Shown piece after piece: positions 40,369 through 50,600 of a stretch of DNA of 51,914 nt (position 1 is its first letter; every line of letters starts with the position of its first letter). Origin of the DNA: Phycisphaerae bacterium (lineage in GTDB: Bacteria > Planctomycetota > Phycisphaerae > UBA1845); the NCBI GenBank assembly GCA_016929015.1, contig JAFGJQ010000219.1, positions 1-51,914 on the forward strand. The letters run 5' to 3'. Position numbers and translations under genes: made by a program. The notes below the pieces were generated by a model. It ran no database searches and had not been told where the DNA came from. It saw only the letters and a program-made list of their open reading frames with translations.

Positions 40369-41862
40369 TCAATCGGTCACGTGATATTCGCGGCGCAGGC
40401 GGGCCAGTTCCGATTTGAGCTTCGTCACCACGTCCGCATAGGCCGGGTCGCTGTAGACGTTCTTCAGCTCATCCGGGTCCTTGACCAGATCGTACAGCTC
40501 CCACTCGTCCAGTTGATAGAAGTGGATGAGCTTGTGGTGCGGCGTGCGAACGCCTTCGTGTCGGTTCACGGCGTGCTCGGCCGGGTACTCATAGTAGTGG
40601 TAATAGACGGACGTCCGCCAGTCGGGCGGGGTCTGCCCCTTCAACACCGGAACCAGGCTGCGCCCCTGCATGTCCGACGGAACGGGCACGCCGGCAAGGT
40701 CGAGGAAGGTCTCCGCAAAATCCAGGTTCTGGCAGAGTTCGTCGTTGACCATGCCCGGCTTGATCGCGGCCGGCCAGCGCACCAGCAGCGGCATGCGGAA
40801 CGACTCCTCATACATGAAGCGCTTATCGAACCAGCCATGCTCGCCGAGGTACCAGCCCTGGTCCGACGTGTAGAGGACGACCGTATTGCGGGCCAGGCCC
40901 GTCTTGTCCAGGTAGTCCAGAAGGCGGCCGACGTTCTCATCGACGGAGGCCACGCAGCGCAAATAGTCTTTCGCATAGCGCTGGTATTTCCACTTCACCA
41001 GGTCCTTTCCGGTAAGGTTCGCCTCCTCGAAGGCCTTGCGGATGGGGTCGTAATAGGCATTCCACGGCACGAGTTGCTCTTCGGTCAGGCCCTTCGGCGT
41101 GGTGAGCTTCAGGTCGAGCTTCGTGATGTGTTTGGCGATGGTCATCTCCTGCGTCTTGGCGGCCGTGCCGCGGCCGGCCCAGTCGTCAAACAGCGTGTCC
41201 GGCTCCGGAATGACCACGTCGTCGTAGAGCGTCAGGAACTTCGGGGCCGGCTGCCAGTTACGGTGGGGTGCCTTATGGTGGCACATGAGCATGAACGGCT
41301 TGCGGGCCGTACGGGCCTTGTCCAGCCATCCGAGTGCAAGATCGGTGATGATGTCGGTCGTGTACCCGGGATGCTCGACCTTCTCGCCGTTGCGGATCAT
41401 CGTCGGGTTGTAGTACGGCCCCTGGCCGATGAGGATTTCCCAGTAGTCGAAGCCGGTGGGATCGCTCTTGAGGTGCCATTTGCCGATCATGGCCGTCTGG
41501 TAACCCGCCTTCTGCAGAAGCTTCGGGAACGTCTGCTGGGCGCCGTCAAACGAATCCGCGTTGGTCTTCTGCCCGTTGACGTGGCTGTGCTTGCCCGTCA
41601 GGATCACCGCCCGGCTGGGGGCGCAGATGCTGTTCGTGCAGAAACAGTTAGCGAATCGCACGCCCTCTTTGGCCAGCCGGTCGATCTGCGGCGTCTGGTT
41701 CACCCGGCTGCCGTACGCGCTGATGGCCTGCGCCCCGTGGTCGTCCGCCATGATGAAGATAATGTTCGGCCGGGTGTCTTTGGGCTCTTCCGCGACCGCG
41801 GCCCGGGCCGCTGCAACGGACAGCATCAGTAGCCCCACGCCTGTACATATCGAACGCCACAT
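40369..41862 (-). CDS. Sulfatase (arylsulfatase family)
   Basis: [21 protein letters not shown]...[20 protein letters not shown] (C-x-P-S-R formylglycine motif). Confidence 0.93.
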   Translation of the reverse strand: MWRSICTGVGLLMLSVAAARAAVAEEPKDTRPNIIFIMADDHGAQAISAYGSRVNQTPQIDRLAKEGVRFANCFCTNSICAPSRAVILTGKHSHVNGQKTNADSFDGAQQTFPKLLQKAGYQTAMIGKWHLKSDPTGFDYWEILIGQGPYYNPTMIRNGEKVEHPGYTTDIITDLALGWLDKARTARKPFMLMCHHKAPHRNWQPAPKFLTLYDDVVIPEPDTLFDDWAGRGTAAKTQEMTIAKHITKLDLKLTTPKGLTEEQLVPWNAYYDPIRKAFEEANLTGKDLVKWKYQRYAKDYLRCVASVDENVGRLLDYLDKTGLARNTVVLYTSDQGWYLGEHGWFDKRFMYEESFRMPLLVRWPAAIKPGMVNDELCQNLDFAETFLDLAGVPVPSDMQGRSLVPVLKGQTPPDWRTSVYYHYYEYPAEHAVNRHEGVRTPHHKLIHFYQLDEWELYDLVKDPDELKNVYSDPAYADVVTKLKSELARLRREYHVTD

Positions 41863-42016
41863 GCCTGTTCTCCCTTCGGAACCGATCGCCCGCGCTGCCG
41901 GCCAACGCGGACCGGCCTGGAATGACGGACAGTACGTCTCCGGGGCCGGATGTCAACAGCCGCGACGGCAGGCTGTGGGCTGTAGACTACAGGCGATAGG
42001 CTCGTTGGACCCTGCT

Positions 42017-42073
42017 GGACCGAGATTCCCACCTGCCCCTGACGCCGCGCAGCGGTGTCCGGGGTCTCGGTCC
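42017..42073. repeat. REP-like structured repeat, copy A
   Basis: GGACCGAGA...CCCCTGACGCCGC-GCA-GCGGTGTCCGGGG...TCTCGGTCC, nested inverted repeats. Confidence 0.65.
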
Positions 42074-42080
42074 ACCCTCC

Positions 42081-42136
42081 GCAGGAATCCCTCCTGCCTC
42101 TGACGCCGCGCAGCGGTGTCCAACGTCCCGGGACCC
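42081..42136. repeat. REP-like structured repeat, copy B
   Basis: Shares CTGACGCCGCGCAGCGGTGTCC with copy A; own flanking hairpin GCAGG...CCTGC. Confidence 0.6.
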
Positions 42137-42144
42137 AAACGGAG

Positions 42145-43194
42145 TCAAGACTCGTGGTGACGGGCCAGGTCCGGCCGCACCGGCTGCTCTGACACGGCAC
42201 TCATCAGGCGATCAAGCACCTGCTTCTCCGCCTCGTCGACGGTGCCGTCCGCCCTGGCCACGGCGTTGAGACACGCGATGACCAGCCGCTCTTTTCCCCG
42301 GCCCCTGAACCTCTCGAGTTTGGCGTACGCGCCGTCGTAGAGTTGTCGGTATTGTCCCTGCTTGACCTGCGAAACGAAACCGTTCATTCGCTGGTCGATT
42401 TCGCGTGCAGACCAGGGGCATTTTACGATCCGCATCACTTCGTGAACATGCATCCGCTCCGACTTGGACACGCGACGGTCTGAGACCATCACGCAGCACA
42501 GGGCGTCCATCAGCGCATCGAATAGTGCCTCATCGTTGGGGATTGACGTTCGAGCGGCCGGCTGTTCGTCCGGCTCTTCCTCGTCATCCCCTCGCCAGGC
42601 GCCGAAAAGAAGGTCGTCATCGAAGTGCGAAGCCGCCGGAGCGCTGGATGCCTCCGCAACGCCGCCCGGGACGTCGCCGAAGGGCTCGCCGCCGGCCGGC
42701 GGATCCCGGCCCACGAGCGTGCGCAGCGAGGATGTTCTCTCGCGTGACTCACGCCGCTGCCGCGCCTCGCTCCTCTCTTCCGCGAGTTTGACGAACGCAC
42801 CGAGTACAACAAACGCTACGACGATGACAAGAAGAGGTGGAAAGGTGTAGGAGAGCGGCTTCCTGATTCGGCTCTCCGGTACGCCGGTCGCCTCGGCAAT
42901 CTCGGCCGGCTCACAAACATGGAGTGCCTTCTGTTCTTCGGAGTAGATGCAATACTTGCCGTCCCACGTCCAGAACGCCAGCCAAAACACCCCGACGTGC
43001 TCGCATCGATAGCCGATTCGGGCATCCGAGACCTGCTTCTTGACGGGCGAATCGTCCGGGATGTCCGCAATGTCTATCACCTTCTCACCCCTCGTGAGGA
43101 GAAGCACGCCCCGGATCGCCTGGGCCTTCGACGTGACGGTCAGCAGAATAAGCATGACCAGCGACAGCGTTGCGGGAATCGATTGCACAGACAT
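42145..43194 (-). CDS. Membrane-anchored TerB-like domain protein
   Basis: DEALFDALMDALCCVMVSDRRVSKSERMHVHEVMRIV...ERLVIACLNAVARADGTVDEAEKQVLDRLM (TerB-like acidic motifs); likely start MSVQSIPATLSLVM. Confidence 0.75.
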   Translation of the reverse strand: MSVQSIPATLSLVMLILLTVTSKAQAIRGVLLLTRGEKVIDIADIPDDSPVKKQVSDARIGYRCEHVGVFWLAFWTWDGKYCIYSEEQKALHVCEPAEIAEATGVPESRIRKPLSYTFPPLLVIVVAFVVLGAFVKLAEERSEARQRRESRERTSSLRTLVGRDPPAGGEPFGDVPGGVAEASSAPAASHFDDDLLFGAWRGDDEEEPDEQPAARTSIPNDEALFDALMDALCCVMVSDRRVSKSERMHVHEVMRIVKCPWSAREIDQRMNGFVSQVKQGQYRQLYDGAYAKLERFRGRGKERLVIACLNAVARADGTVDEAEKQVLDRLMSAVSEQPVRPDLARHHES

Positions 43195-43885
43195 GCGTTG
43201 CCTCCGTGTGCCGGACGTGTTCGCGAACACAGCACATCTGCAAGAGTTGCCTGCCGCATCGGCAGCGGCAGGGGATTCACCGGGCGGCGGTTCTCCCGAT
43301 GGTGATGCCGGTCCAATTGTCTCACTGTTTCGGCCGGACTTCAACCGGCTTGAGCCCGCATTCTCCGACCGTCAAATGGGAACCGCCCGTCTTGTCCGAG
43401 CGACCTGCCTGATCCAACCGGCGAGACACCCTCGTTCCGACAAACCACGCCCTTGGGGTCACCTCACGGGTCCACCGTGATCGTCCGGTTGTGCCGAACG
43501 GCGTACGAGGGCACCCGCTTTCGGACCAGCGCAACGGGCATGACAACGCCCCCGCCCGTTCATCTTCCAGGCACCACTCTCGATTTTGCGGTGTACACGT
43601 ACGCCGCGTAGGGCGGCGGGTGTGGCAGATCACGGAAGGGTATTCGCTCCTGGCTCAACATTCCTGCCGGCACAAGGAATGTGGATGCCAACAAGCGTGT
43701 TCCCGAACAGGCTGACGAGACTCTGCGGAAGACTGGCGTGGAGACTGAAGTCCCACTGCATCCGTTTCCCCCACCCAGATGCGTGCAACTCGGCACCTGC
43801 CGCCTACGACCACGCGCCCTGCCGCCCCGCGCATCACCTGATCCGCTCCGATGAGGAAGTCCGCCTCGGCCGCCGCTGCCCGCTT

Positions 43886-43944
43886 GACCGAGATTTCCAC
43901 CTTCCCTGGATGCCGCGTAGCGGTGTCCAAGATCCTGCGGGCCC
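43886..43944. repeat. REP-like structured repeat, copy C
   Basis: GACCGAGATTTCCACCTTCCCTGGATGCCGCGTAGCGGTGTCC; by-eye 37/43 match to copy A. Confidence 0.6.
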
Positions 43945-44609
43945 GGAGCGTGCGTTGCATACCAGCCCTTCGCGACTTCCACGCCAGGCCGGTTTCCCAC
44001 CCGCCCGCGCCCTCTGCCCCGATTTCGTGGTCCGTCGATCCCTCTCCCCACCGCGCATCGCGTTGCTTCTTGGCGCCACGCTGAGTGATTGGCCTCAGAG
44101 TGACGGAGCGTGTCGGTGACATTTGCCCCAAAATGGCCGGCCAGTCTGATAGTTCCGCTTGATCCTGCGGATGCTGTGTGGTATGGTTTAGCTACAAACA
44201 TCTGGCGGAGCGGCACAAGCGGACTCTCCTACGGAGGGGATTCTGCCCTTTCTGATTTTTCGCCGGGCCGTGTCGGGGAGCCAGGATGTCCACCGCGTGG
44301 CAGTTTCTATTTTCGCGCAAGAGGAGTGAATTCAACGGAGGGGTTCTGCGCCCCGCGCAGCGCGTCTGCGCCCCCCACCCCTGACGCCAGCGAAAGCGTA
44401 AGGGGCCCGTTTGTAACGACAAGACAAGGCGTGCCCAACCATCTGCGTGGAAGGTGCGCGCTCAGTTTGGGCTGACACTGGTTGATTCGCCGTCGGCCAT
44501 AGTGTCGGAGAGGTTCTGCTGTCTTTGAGCAGGCGGATCGATCTGACCCGTCAATCGCGTTGATGCGACGAAGTAACGGAATTGCCTGCCTGGTTCGGAG
44601 GATAGTGCC

Positions 44610-47600
44610 ATGACCTGCTTTCGCAAATCTCTGTGTGCCGTTCCGGCGATGCTCCCTGCGATCATAGTCCTGCCAGTGCTCTCTTCAGTCTCTCGTGCGT
44701 TGGCCGAGGATCGTGTGTGTGAGGGCTGCTGGCCGAACAGTGACCCTAAAGCGTGCCAGTACCTCGATTGTGAGAGCATGGATCTTGAATGTTGCCTGAA
44801 CACGGTCGACGGTTGTGGATACTGTTGTTGTGCAGGCTGTTGTCATTACGAGACAACTTGGATTGGTGATTTGTATGGGTGCATGCCTGAGAATTGGACT
44901 TGCTGTGGCTATTTGGGCATGCCGCCCGGTGCCAAGTGCTGCGACGAGAACTACAACTGGTGGTGTCCAGCCGGACACACGTGTTGTCTGGGCCAGGGTT
45001 GGGGGGGAGACTGCTGCCCGGATGCGTCCCACCAGTGTCTGGATGATCCGTTCGTCGAAGGCAAGCACCTGTGCTGCGACGGTCTGCAGAGCACCATTTG
45101 CATCAGCGGTACCTCGTCGGGAAACCCGCACGCCATCTGTTGCGAAAGCGGTGTGTGCTGCGGTTTTCCTGGTGATCAACAGTGCTGCCCGGTAACCTGG
45201 CCTGTCTGCCTTGAGGTGCCTGAGACGGACTCTCAGATGTGCTGTTTTCCGGGCAGCGTTGATGTCTGCTCGACCGGTGTGCCCTCTCTCGGCTACGTGT
45301 GCTGCGACCAGGAGTGCTGCGGGGATCCGCATCATGAGCGTTGCTGCGCGCTCGGCCTTGCCGAATGCTGCAACAACACGACTTGTTGCATGCTCGAGGA
45401 TGTGTGCTGCGGCGACGGCCCGAATCCGGAGTACCCCGGCTACTGCTGCTCTCCCGGCGCTCCCGAGTGCTGTCACGGCACCTGTTGCTCGACGGTAGAC
45501 ACGTGCTGCGGCGACGGCCCGAATCCGGAGTACCCCGGCTACTGCTGCTTGCCCACCGAGCCCACCTGCTGTTACGGCGACTGCTGCAGACCGGAGGAGA
45601 TGTGCTGCGACGACGGTTCGAATCCGGAGCACCCCGGCTACTGCTGTTCCTCAACCAACTCCCAGTGCTGCTATGGAGCCTGCTGCAGCACGGAGCAGAC
45701 CTGCTGCCATGATCGTCCAGACTCGGCGGCCAACGGCTACTGCTGCTCAGTTTCCAAGCCGCAATGCTGTCAAGGTACCTGCTGCGAGGCAGAAGCGACC
45801 TGCTGTGACGACCGTCCGAATCCGGCGGACCCCGCGTACTGCTGTTCATCTGCCACGCCCCGATGCTGTCACGGCGCCTGCTGTGAGAGCGAAGATATAT
45901 GCTGCGACGACGGCTCGTGCGCAGACGACACGTGTGAGATTACGGGCCCGGAGCAGGTCTCACTGTGTCCGGGCGTGTCCGTTGAGATTGAGTTTGGGGT
46001 GACCTGCCCCTGCGATGGCGAGCAGGCGACGATTGCCGCAGATCCGCTGCCGCCGGAGTTTATCACCGTGGGCTCTGCGGTCGTCGCGTGTCCCGGCGGC
46101 GTGGCGACGATCACCGTCACAACGGATGCCGACGCGCCGCGGGGTTCGCACTCCGTCACGTTGGTGGTACGAGGGGCCGGCGACTCGGAGTGTTCGAAGG
46201 GGTTGACCGTAAAGATCGTCGGCCCGGACATCCAATTCGGGACGTTGAGCGAGGAGGAGGAAGAGGCGCCGGGTGGACTGGTGGCCCTGAACGACGATGA
46301 CGACGACTACCCCAACTGCCAGCCGGACCTGGAGCAGACGCAGCCGCTGCAGCATGAGGTCGAGCACGAGAACGACATCAAGAAGCTCACGCTCACCGTT
46401 GACGGTTATGAGTCCGCCGGGACCGTACGCCTGGAACACCCGGAGGGCCAGGACAAGATCAAGGTGTACAGGCGGCTTTCCCCCGGCAGCGACACGCTCG
46501 TCAGGATGGCCAGTTGGCCGAAGGTCTGGTCCTCGGGCACATTCACGAATCCCACAACGCTGTTCGTGGAAGGCGTGGAACTCAGCGACGGCCCGCGCGA
46601 CGTCGAGCTGGAGTTGTGGTATGAGCCTCCCGTGGGTGATTCCTGCGTGGATAAGCTCAAGCTGACCGTCGACACGCTGGATGCGGACGTGGACAGCGAC
46701 AACACGTCGGGCGCGTATGATTTCCCGCCCGGCCGCACGGATTATGAAGACCAGATCGAGGCCGATCCGACGCACCCCGGGCGGCTTGTCCCGCTGAATG
46801 ACGACGATGACGACGGCGACGGAATCTTCGACTGGGACGACGGCTCGGACCGTGACGGCGTAGAGGCGACGGACGACGACGTCAATACGCAAGAGGATGA
46901 CTTCGTCAAGGTCGTCCTGCAACTGCCGAAGGCCGAATGCGCAGGGTCGAGCATTCAATTCGAGTTCGCCTGGAATGAGGAAAGCCAACCCGCCGCCGTG
47001 GCACTCTGGGGCCGGCCGGGTCACGAGGCCCGTCCTGAGGAGAATGATCGACTGAAGCCGGGGAACGTCTACTTCGTGGACGACCTGCCGTACTACGACC
47101 CGGACACGCGCATCATCCAGTTGTGGGTCGAGGGGCTTGCCTCCGGGATGCGGACCGCGCTTAGGTTCACGTGGGCGGGTGCAGGTCCCTCTGCCGGCGC
47201 CGTGGTTTCTGACACCGTGTTTGTGACCGTGGTGGAGCGAACGAGACTGCGCGCTCCGTACACGGGTTCGATCCACTCGCTTCGGGCCGCCTCCATGGAT
47301 CTGCCGCACGGCGAAATCCTGAACGCGGCCTTTCCGAAGGCGGCGAGCACCGAGCTGCCCGAATCGCAGGAAATCCGGGTCTGGGTGGACACCGTCCTGG
47401 GCGAGCCGTGGGACCGCAGCGTGTTGCGCATGTACTGCGGCATCGACGGCAGCGATTCCGAAATCGATCTGACCGACCACACGGAGTATGCGTCGGCGTG
47501 CGAGGTGGTGCCCGATTCACAGGAGCCCTGGCCCTGGCGATTCTCCTTCCGTGCCGTGGCGACAAAGACGCTCGCTCCAAGGTGCTTCGTGGTCCACGTG

Positions 47601-50600
47601 TCGTACGGCGACTCCTGCGGGGCGGACTCGCGGTGGGATACGTACGTATTGTGCGTCGAGCCGTTCACCGCCGAGCACCTGGGTATCGAGGATGAGAGCC
47701 AGTTGTTCCTGGCGGGCGTGCCCCTGCTGGACGTCAGTGTCGGCGCGGCGTCGTTCACCCTCCGGAGCGGTGTGCCGGCCGGGAAGATCGGCCAGGCGTA
47801 CGTGCGCCGCACGAAACACTGCTCGAACGTATATCGATATCGGATCGTCTTCCCGGACGGCGTGGAACAGACGTTTCTGCCGCATGACGACCAGTTCACG
47901 CTGGGGGATCCGGTGTACGCCAAGAGCGCAGATAGCGAAACGCCGTACGGCACACCCTGCTCCGGTCATCTTCTGGGTTTCCACGTGGGGGGCACGGGCG
48001 GTGACGTGTATGATCCTGACGGCACCCACTGGTATGCCCCGGTACGGCTCGCCTTTCCGACTCCTCCGCCCGGCCACTACGCCCCGGGATATGAGGAGCT
48101 GGCCTGGATCCAGTACCGTCGTCCGCTGGACCTGGCGCCGGACAATCCCGCGTGCACGCAGTACATCTACGACACCACGCCTCTGACGCCGCGAAGTCGG
48201 GTCGTGAAGATCCAGGACGGGCTCGGCCACTGGATCCAGTTGGGACGTGACGCCGGCTCGGCGGTCGTTACGAGCATTACGACGTCGGATGGCCGGAGCT
48301 GGGCCATTCAAAGCGACGACCATGGTCGGGTGGTCGGAATCGTCCCGGGCAGCGGCAAGGGCGCGCGCTACTTCGCCTACGGCGACCCCGAAAACGAGGC
48401 AGTCCGGGACCGCATCACGCAGGTGGGCCTGTCGCCCGGCGACGGGGAAAACGTCGGGGACATTCTGTACGGGTTTGTCTACGGCGCCGACGGCGACCTT
48501 GCCGAGGAATGGCACTTTGCCGACGGGCAGCTTCGCCGGGTTGCCCAGCACATCAGGGACGAGGAGCTTCGCGCGCGCAGGGACTACTTCGGCCCGGGAG
48601 CGAACGATTACCGACTCACTTGCTTGTCCTATGACGGTGATCTGTGTTCGCGTCTGGCCGGCGTCACGACGTACAGGAATCCCGGCGGGCAGGGCGCGCC
48701 CTGCACTACGTCGTACGCCTACAACGCGTCGATGAAGGTGAATGTCATTCAGACGGTGACGCTCCCGGACCAATCCACGATTACGTACGCCTATGATCGG
48801 CCGGGCGGGATCCCCTATATCGAGCTGGGTCTGCGGCGCAAGGCGACGCGGACCAAGGGGGGAAGCTCGCTCACGACCTACGACGTGGATTACGAGTTTC
48901 TTTATGACGCAGCACCGCCCACGCTTTTCTATCTGCCGCGGATCATTGCGCGACGGGACGGCCGCGGGGCCGTATCGCAGGTGAACTACGACTACGAGAA
49001 CGGAGGCCAGGATGAGAATTACGACGGCCTGACTGGCGAGTTCGGCAACCACCTGTTCACGGTGACCGGTCCCACGATCACCAGCGGTTATTCCGGCACG
49101 CGCATTCCTGAAACGTGGTACATGTACCATCCGACAAAACGCGTCCTGGAGTACGTGGATACGGAATACGACACGGATGTGTATCGGACGGTCCGCTTCA
49201 CATACGATTCGCTGCTGCGGCGCACATCGCAGATTGTCGACCCCGGCGGCGAGAACCTGACCACGCGATTCCTGTATTGCGACGCAGCCCCCACGCAGGA
49301 CCGCATCACCGTCGACGCAGACGGGTACTGGACCCGCACCCGCTTCGACGATGATGGCCGGGTGGCGGTGGTGGAGCAGTTCCTCAATGCGAACGCCGGC
49401 TCCCTGGCGGCGCCCTGCGCGGACCCCGCCGGCCCCGTGTACCGCACGATCAACACGTATGACGGCCGCGGGTACCTGGCGGTCCGGACGGTCGAGAACA
49501 AGGACCAGGCCGGATCGTTTCTGGTACCGGAAGCGATCGTCACCACCTTTACCCGCGACCGCCTGGGCCGACTCACCCAGCGGACGCTGGATATGGAAGG
49601 CACGGACCAGGAGGGGCACGTCGACTACAACTGGCTGGGCGAAGTCGAGAAGGAGTACGACACGTCCGGCCGCGGCACCCGGTACACGTACGATGGCCGG
49701 GGACTGGTCGCCACGCAGACGCCGCTGGCCCTGAACCAGACGCCGGATTGGGACCTGACCACGACATTCGATTACGATTCGATGGGCCGCCCGACCTTCA
49801 CCTGGCCGCCCACCCATCCGGCCGGCCCGCATTTTGAACGCGAGTACGACAACTTCGGCCGGCTCAAACACATTCGCCGGCACCCCGGCGCCGACGGCGG
49901 CAACCTCGTCACGACCACCTACGAGTATGACAACGCCAGCAACGTCACGCGGACCTACGTGACGGAGGCCGGGCACGGCGTGCTGTCGGACGCAACTGCC
50001 GCGTACGACGAGGGCGGGTTCAACTACGAGTCACGCCAACGACTCTGGCCCGGAGAGGACAGCACGGAGGATCTGGCCACCCAGCGTATGTTCGACTGGG
50101 CCGGCAACGTCATCGCGGAGGCCATGCTCGGCGACGAGACCGTCGCGGACCTTGTCGTGGAAACCGTGTTCGATTCCGCCAGCCGCGTGGAGTTCGTCCG
50201 CGGATACGCGAACACGACACTGCTGTCCGAGACCTGGCTGGCCCAGCGCGACGGGCGGGGCAACGTCATTCAGCAGCAGGACCGCCTCGGTGCCTCGAGC
50301 TGGGCCGTCTCCAACGTGCAGTACGACGCCGTGGGTCGGGCCGTCACAATCACGGACCCGCCGGACCATGACGGGTTGCGCCACTACCGCCAGATGGCAT
50401 ACGACTCCCGCGGTAATCTGCTGCGGCAATCAGCCTGCGCTCAGAACGGGAACGCCGCGCTCACCACCGTCTTCGGATATGACAACGCCGGACGCCCGAC
50501 GCGCGCGGCCGTGCTGGCCGACCCGGCATCTGCGGCCGGCGCAGACCAGGCCGATCCGGCCGTCGACCGAGTTGCGGATACGGAGTACGACGCCGACGGC

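Noticed and set aside
39854-40384. 176-aa plus-strand ORF in the gap between the nucleotidyltransferase and sulfatase genes
   Set aside because: Low-complexity Pro/Arg/Ser composition and no recognisable domain or RBS; cannot be supported as coding.
40198-41832. 544-aa plus-strand ORF
   Set aside because: Antisense shadow of the sulfatase, whose catalytic motif is unambiguous on the minus strand.
44153-44171. TTCCGCTTGATCCTGCGGA, resembling the 5' end of archaeal/eukaryal SSU rRNA
   Set aside because: Only ~19 nt, it is a simple TCCGC/GCGGA hairpin, and no downstream rRNA sequence follows.
45615-45627. GGTTCGAATCCGG, a tRNA T-arm-like string
   Set aside because: Lies in frame inside the Cys-repeat CDS (GGT TCG AAT CCG G = GSNP); no acceptor, D or anticodon arms around it. 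The similar GGGTTCGATCC near 47263 is likewise inside coding sequence.
45405-45899. Tandem 99-bp repeats considered as CRISPR or satellite
   Set aside because: Units are contiguous, in-frame and protein-coding with codon-level divergence; no spacers and no cas genes.
45960-47480. 506-aa minus-strand ORF
   Set aside because: Also antisense to the giant ORF; high-GC shadow frame.
47517-49976. 819-aa minus-strand ORF
   Set aside because: Antisense shadow of the plus-strand giant RHS ORF; translation is compositionally odd and matches no family I recognise, while the plus frame has clear YD repeats.
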